A stretch of DNA of 64,000 nt, from positions 3,635,918-3,699,917 of the forward strand of contig CP071065.1 in NCBI GenBank assembly GCA_017164015.1, written 5' to 3'. Made by a program: the position numbers and the translations under genes. The stretch's first letter is position 1. The number at the start of each line of letters is the position of its first letter. Of this stretch, positions 60,418 to 64,000 are shown piece by piece. The notes under the pieces were generated by a model, which saw only the letters and a program-made list of their open reading frames with translations, was not told where the DNA came from and ran no database searches. Origin of the DNA: Nostoc sp. UHCC 0702 (GTDB taxonomy: Bacteria > Cyanobacteriota > Cyanobacteriia > Cyanobacteriales > Nostocaceae).

Positions 60418-62913
60418 ATGACTTCAGTAGCTATAAACACGACATCTCTATCTGCTAAAGAACGATCGCTGGTTCTGTGGTTTGATGAAGTTGGTATTGC
60501 TGATATACCCTTAGTTGGCGGTAAGAATGCATCATTAGGGGAAATGATTCAACAGCTAACACCCAAAGGTGTTGACGTACCGACGGGATTTGCCACTACT
60601 GCTTATGCTTATCGCCATTTCATTGAATCTGCGGGATTAGAAGCAAAGTTACGCGAATTGTTTGCGGATTTGGATGTTGAGGATATCAAAAATTTACGGC
60701 TACGAGGGAAAAAAGCGCGATCGCTGTTGATACATACCCCATTTCCTGGAGAATTGCGAGATGCGATCGCTACAGCTTACGAAAGCCTGTGTGCAAAATA
60801 CAACACGGAGACAGATGTAGCAGTTCGCTCTAGCGCCACCGCTGAAGACCTCCCCGACGCTAGTTTTGCCGGTCAGCAAGAAACTTACCTCAACGTTGTT
60901 GGTGTCGAAGGAGTTTTAGCAGCTTGTCATAAATGCTTTGCTTCCCTATTTACCGATCGCGCCATTTCCTATCGCCACGCCAAGGGATTTGACCACTTTA
61001 GCATTGCTCTGGCTGTGGGTGTGCAAAAAATGGTGCGCTCTGACTTAGCAACCTCTGGGGTAATGTTCTCCATTGACACAGAAACCGGCTTTAAGGATGC
61101 TGCACTGATTACAGCCGCCTACGGGTTAGGAGAAAACGTTGTCCAAGGGTCTGTTAACCCAGATGAATACTATGTTTTTAAACCAACTTTAAAAGCAGGT
61201 TTTCGCCCAATTATTGATAAAAAATTGGGCAGCAAAGAACTGAAAATGATTTATGATGACGGTTCTAAATTCACAAAAAATGTATCTGTATCAAAGGTAG
61301 ATAGAGGTAAATTCGCTCTGAGTGATGGCGAGATTTTACAATTAGCGCACTGGGCTTGTTTGATTGAAGACCATTATTCCCAAGTCCACGGTATTTATAC
61401 CCCAATGGATATTGAGTGGGCAAAAGATGGCATTACCAACCAATTGTTTGTGGTGCAAGCACGTCCCGAAACAGTGCAGTCACAGAAGAAAGGTAACGTG
61501 TTGCGGAGTTATCGTCTAAGACTGGGGACTGGGGACTGGGGGCTGGGGAATGGGGAAAAAACTCATCAACTCTCGACTCCCGACTCCCTAATCCCCCTTG
61601 TCACGGGACGCGCCATTGGGGAAGCCATTGGTCAAGGCAAAGCAAACCTGATTTTAGATGTGCATAAACTCGACCAGTTTCAGCCTGGAGAAGTGTTGGT
61701 GACAGAAAGAACTGACCCTGACTGGGAACCGATTATGAAACGCGCCAGTGCGATTATTACCAACTCTGGTGGACGTACTTGCCATGCAGCGATTATTGCA
61801 CGAGAATTGGGTGTACCTGCGATCGTGGGATGCGGCAATGCTACCGAAGTCTTGAAAATTGGTCAAGAGGTAACGATTTCTTGTGCCGAAGGAGAAGAAG
61901 GAAAGGTATATCCAGGGTTATTACCTTTTGAAGTGCAAGAAGTCCCCCTAGAAAATTTGCCCCGCACCCGCACCCAAATTTTAATGAATGTGGGAAATCC
62001 TCAAGAAGCTTTGAGTTTATCTGCCATTCCTAACGATGGCGTGGGTTTAGCGCGGACAGAATTTATTATCGCTAACCAAATCCAAATTCATCCAATGGCG
62101 TTGATTTATTTTGATAAGTTAAAAGATGAATTTGTCAAAGCTAAAATTAGCGAAATAACTTCACTTTACGACGATAAACCACAGTATTTTGTGGATAAAT
62201 TAGCCCAAGGTATTGGTCGAATTGCTGCGGCATTTTATCCCAAACCAGTTATTGTACGAATGTCTGATTTCAAAAGTAATGAATATGCCAATTTGTTGGG
62301 TGGGCAACAGTTTGAACCCGACGAAGAAAACCCGATGTTAGGTTGGCGAGGGGCGGCACGTTACTATGATGAAGGTTACAGAGAAGCTTTTGCCCTAGAG
62401 TGTCATGCAATCAAGCGAGTACGGGAAGATATGGGTTTGACTAATGTTATCCCCATGATTCCCTTCTGTCGCACTCCCGATGAGGGGCGTTTAGTATTAG
62501 CAGAAATGGCAAACAATGGTTTAAAACAAGGCGTTAATAATTTGCAAGTTTATGTAATGTGTGAACTGCCCAGCAATGTAATTATGGCTGAAGAATTTGC
62601 TGAAGTATTTGATGGTTTTTCCATTGGTTCCAATGACCTAACTCAGCTGACATTGGGGTTAGATAGGGATTCGGCTTTAGTAGCGCGGTTGTTTGATGAA
62701 CGCAGCCCCGCTGTTAAGCAAATGGTGAAAATGGCCATAGAAGCTGCGAAAAAACGTCACCGTAAAATCGGTATTTGTGGGCAAGCACCCAGCGATTATC
62801 CAGAATTTGCTCGGTTCTTGGTTGAACAAGGTATTGACTCTATTAGTCTAAATCCAGATTCGGTTTTAAAAACCATGCTGGAAATAGCAAAAGTTGAGAA
62901 TGGTGAGTCCTAA
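60418..62913 (+). CDS. ppsA: phosphoenolpyruvate synthase
   Basis: This 831-residue protein converts pyruvate, ATP and water to PEP, AMP and phosphate (gluconeogenic direction). Three parts are visible: an N-terminal ATP-binding domain (about 25-350, VGGKNASLGEM, VRSSATAEDLPDASFAGQQ), the phosphohistidine swivel domain with catalytic His456 in GGRTCHAAIIAREL, and the C-terminal PEP-utilising barrel with the active-site signature VMCELPSNVIMAEEFAE. AGAGG stands about eight bases before the ATG. Between the first two parts, residues about 368-394 are a low-complexity insert (RLGTGDWGLGNGE...) encoded by a GGGGACT tandem repeat otherwise found between genes. It keeps the frame and sits in a linker, so activity is probably retained. 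It is an unlinked housekeeping gene. Confidence 0.95.
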   Translation: MTSVAINTTSLSAKERSLVLWFDEVGIADIPLVGGKNASLGEMIQQLTPKGVDVPTGFATTAYAYRHFIESAGLEAKLRELFADLDVEDIKNLRLRGKKARSLLIHTPFPGELRDAIATAYESLCAKYNTETDVAVRSSATAEDLPDASFAGQQETYLNVVGVEGVLAACHKCFASLFTDRAISYRHAKGFDHFSIALAVGVQKMVRSDLATSGVMFSIDTETGFKDAALITAAYGLGENVVQGSVNPDEYYVFKPTLKAGFRPIIDKKLGSKELKMIYDDGSKFTKNVSVSKVDRGKFALSDGEILQLAHWACLIEDHYSQVHGIYTPMDIEWAKDGITNQLFVVQARPETVQSQKKGNVLRSYRLRLGTGDWGLGNGEKTHQLSTPDSLIPLVTGRAIGEAIGQGKANLILDVHKLDQFQPGEVLVTERTDPDWEPIMKRASAIITNSGGRTCHAAIIARELGVPAIVGCGNATEVLKIGQEVTISCAEGEEGKVYPGLLPFEVQEVPLENLPRTRTQILMNVGNPQEALSLSAIPNDGVGLARTEFIIANQIQIHPMALIYFDKLKDEFVKAKISEITSLYDDKPQYFVDKLAQGIGRIAAAFYPKPVIVRMSDFKSNEYANLLGGQQFEPDEENPMLGWRGAARYYDEGYREAFALECHAIKRVREDMGLTNVIPMIPFCRTPDEGRLVLAEMANNGLKQGVNNLQVYVMCELPSNVIMAEEFAEVFDGFSIGSNDLTQLTLGLDRDSALVARLFDERSPAVKQMVKMAIEAAKKRHRKIGICGQAPSDYPEFARFLVEQGIDSISLNPDSVLKTMLEIAKVENGES
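61521..61600. repeat. intergenic-type repeat inserted in frame in ppsA
   Basis: ACTGGGG units (61521-61554) followed by CGACTCC units (61574-61592). The same ACTGGGG motif occurs between genes at 4553-4567 and 51269-51283. Confidence 0.75.
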
Positions 62914-63091
62914 ATTGTGTCATTTTTATAGCTGACTATTTTCTAATTGCTGATTGAGCGTTGCTGATTTCAGAAATGAAAAAATATTTGAAAGCTAACA
63001 TTTTCGGTAAAATTCATATCACTAATCAGCAACGCCGTTAATGGGTCGATACTCAATCATGTAATCATAGTAAAAGTAGCTTGAGCAATAT

Positions 63092-63526
63092 ATGCCAGTT
63101 AGAGACCGCTATCATGAGAACGTCAAGAATGCCCTAATCAAAGATGGGTGGACGATTACTGATGATCCCTTTCATCTGAAGTGGGGGAAAAGGGATATGT
63201 ACGTTGATCTGGGTGCAGAAAAATTGATTGCTGCTGAAAAGGAAGGACAGCTAATAGCAGTTGAGATTAAAACGTTTCGCAGCGTATCAGATATGACCGA
63301 TCTGGAACACGCACTGGGACAATACCTTGCATATCGCTCTGTGATGACTAGAACCAATCCCGATCGCGTTCTCTATCTTGCCGTTCGTGATGAAGTATAC
63401 GCTGATATTTTTGATGAGCCAATTGCTAAACTTTTGGTAGAGGATTACAAAGTCCATATAGTTGTATTTAGGCTAGAGCAAGAGGTTATTTTCAGATGGA
63501 TACCTTGGAGCAATACAGGCAGTTAA
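63092..63526 (+). CDS. xisH: XisH family protein (fdxN element excision controlling factor homologue)
   Basis: This 144-residue protein matches the XisH family by its overall pattern: RDRYHENVKNALIKDGWTIT at the N-terminus, and a central DMYVDLGAEKLIAAE...QLIAVEIKTF. Asp39, Glu58 and Lys60 are spaced like the PD-(D/E)XK nuclease core, which the family is thought to share. In Anabaena, xisH and xisI are needed with the recombinase XisF to excise the fdxN element in developing heterocysts; many cyanobacteria carry extra pairs of unknown role. No recombinase or fdxN is visible here. It overlaps xisI by 31 bp. Confidence 0.92.
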   Translation: MPVRDRYHENVKNALIKDGWTITDDPFHLKWGKRDMYVDLGAEKLIAAEKEGQLIAVEIKTFRSVSDMTDLEHALGQYLAYRSVMTRTNPDRVLYLAVRDEVYADIFDEPIAKLLVEDYKVHIVVFRLEQEVIFRWIPWSNTGS

Positions 63527-63855
63527 TTCGGAATATTCTGATTGAACACACGAAGATTCCCTTCAGCGTTGGCGATATTCAATTTGAGACAGTTTTCGAC
63601 AGCGAACAAGACCGCTACCTATTAATGATTTTGGGAAGAGAACCAGCCTATGATTTGTCTCCAATTGTGACTCGGCGTGTTCATGGCTGTCTGATTCACG
63701 TTGATATTATTGATGGCAAAATTTGGATTCAACGTGATGGTACTGAAGAAGGAGTAGCAACGGAATTTGTCAAAGCAGGTGTACCGAAGGATCGGATTGT
63801 GTTGGGATTCCGGTCTGAGGAACTGAGAAAAGATTCAGAATTTGCTGTTGCATAA
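63496..63855 (+). CDS. xisI: XisI family protein
   Basis: This 119-residue protein has the typical XisI pattern: MDTLEQYRQLIRNIL at the start, then FDSEQDRYLLM, RRVHGCLIHVDIIDGKIWIQRDGTEEG, and VPKDRIVLGF near the end. Its start lies inside xisH in another frame, with AAGAGGT about nine bases upstream, so the two are translationally linked. Function outside fdxN-element excision is unknown. Confidence 0.93.
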   Translation: MDTLEQYRQLIRNILIEHTKIPFSVGDIQFETVFDSEQDRYLLMILGREPAYDLSPIVTRRVHGCLIHVDIIDGKIWIQRDGTEEGVATEFVKAGVPKDRIVLGFRSEELRKDSEFAVA

Positions 63856-63867
63856 TTACGAATTAGT

Positions 63868-64000
63868 ATGACAGCACTTTTTGAAACTGAACGGTTAATT
63901 ATTCGTAGTTGGATACCCGATCGCGATGCTGAACAAGTGTTTGAGATTTATAATGACCCTGAAGTTACGTATTTTCTTGGTAATGGATCTCGTAACACGA
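63868..64000 (+). CDS. GNAT-family N-acetyltransferase, start only
   Basis: 44 codons are visible before the right edge. The start MTALFETERLIIRSW.PDRDAEQVFEIYNDPEV is typical of RimJ/RimL-type acetyltransferases. The acetyl-CoA site lies outside. It begins 12 bases after the xisI stop and may be co-transcribed with it. Confidence 0.75.
   Translation, partial: MTALFETERLIIRSWIPDRDAEQVFEIYNDPEVTYFLGNGSRNT

Overview
The window looks like chromosome of a heterocystous (Nostocales-type) cyanobacterium. Signs of this are the frequent GCGATCGC (HIP1) octamers, abundant short tandem heptamer-type repeats between genes, small palindromic repeats that also enter coding sequence, a XisH/XisI pair, and very large NRPS genes. 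No taxon was assigned by search.

Positions 1-50,650 (all minus strand, read right to left) are a lipopeptide NRPS locus. Three consecutive genes (49215..25738, 25734..20911, 20914..5807) form one 11-module line ending in a thioesterase. Binding-pocket codes read by eye give: Ile/Val, D-Leu, Asn-like(?), D-Leu, Gln, N-methyl-Ile/Val, D-Asn-like(?), Val, Pro, D-Tyr, Thr. With a beta-amino fatty acid as residue 1, the order, the N-methyl position and the four epimerisation positions match the 12-residue laxaphycin B family closely. Downstream lie a lone acyl carrier protein, a lone ketosynthase (KS) and the start of a second NRPS whose first module reads as Ser. That is what a coupled laxaphycin A-type line would need. 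The two lines begin with near-identical docking and condensation domains, and both are preceded by a duplicated leader (promoter-like site, three 9-bp repeats, MITE-like element, small ORF, KS). The KS in front of the B-type line is a pseudogene. No fatty-acyl-AMP ligase, acyltransferase, aminotransferase, hydroxylase or dedicated exporter is visible in the cluster part, so these must lie outside the window if they exist.

Positions 51,285-56,896 hold a spacer, tRNA-Gly(CCC), and a membrane-fusion protein plus RND efflux pump pair (minus strand). Positions 57,394-64,000 (plus strand) hold an HD-domain hydrolase, a DppC/OppC-type ABC permease, phosphoenolpyruvate synthase, the overlapping xisH-xisI pair, and the start of a GNAT acetyltransferase.

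The NRPS genes show heavy internal recombination. A PCP-E-C block of about 3.2 kb occurs three times without indels. Modules 2 and 4 are near-identical over about 6 kb. The adenylation core of module 3 matches that of module 7. Short palindromic repeats sit in frame in inter-domain linkers. Domain limits and residue numbers given here are estimates by eye.
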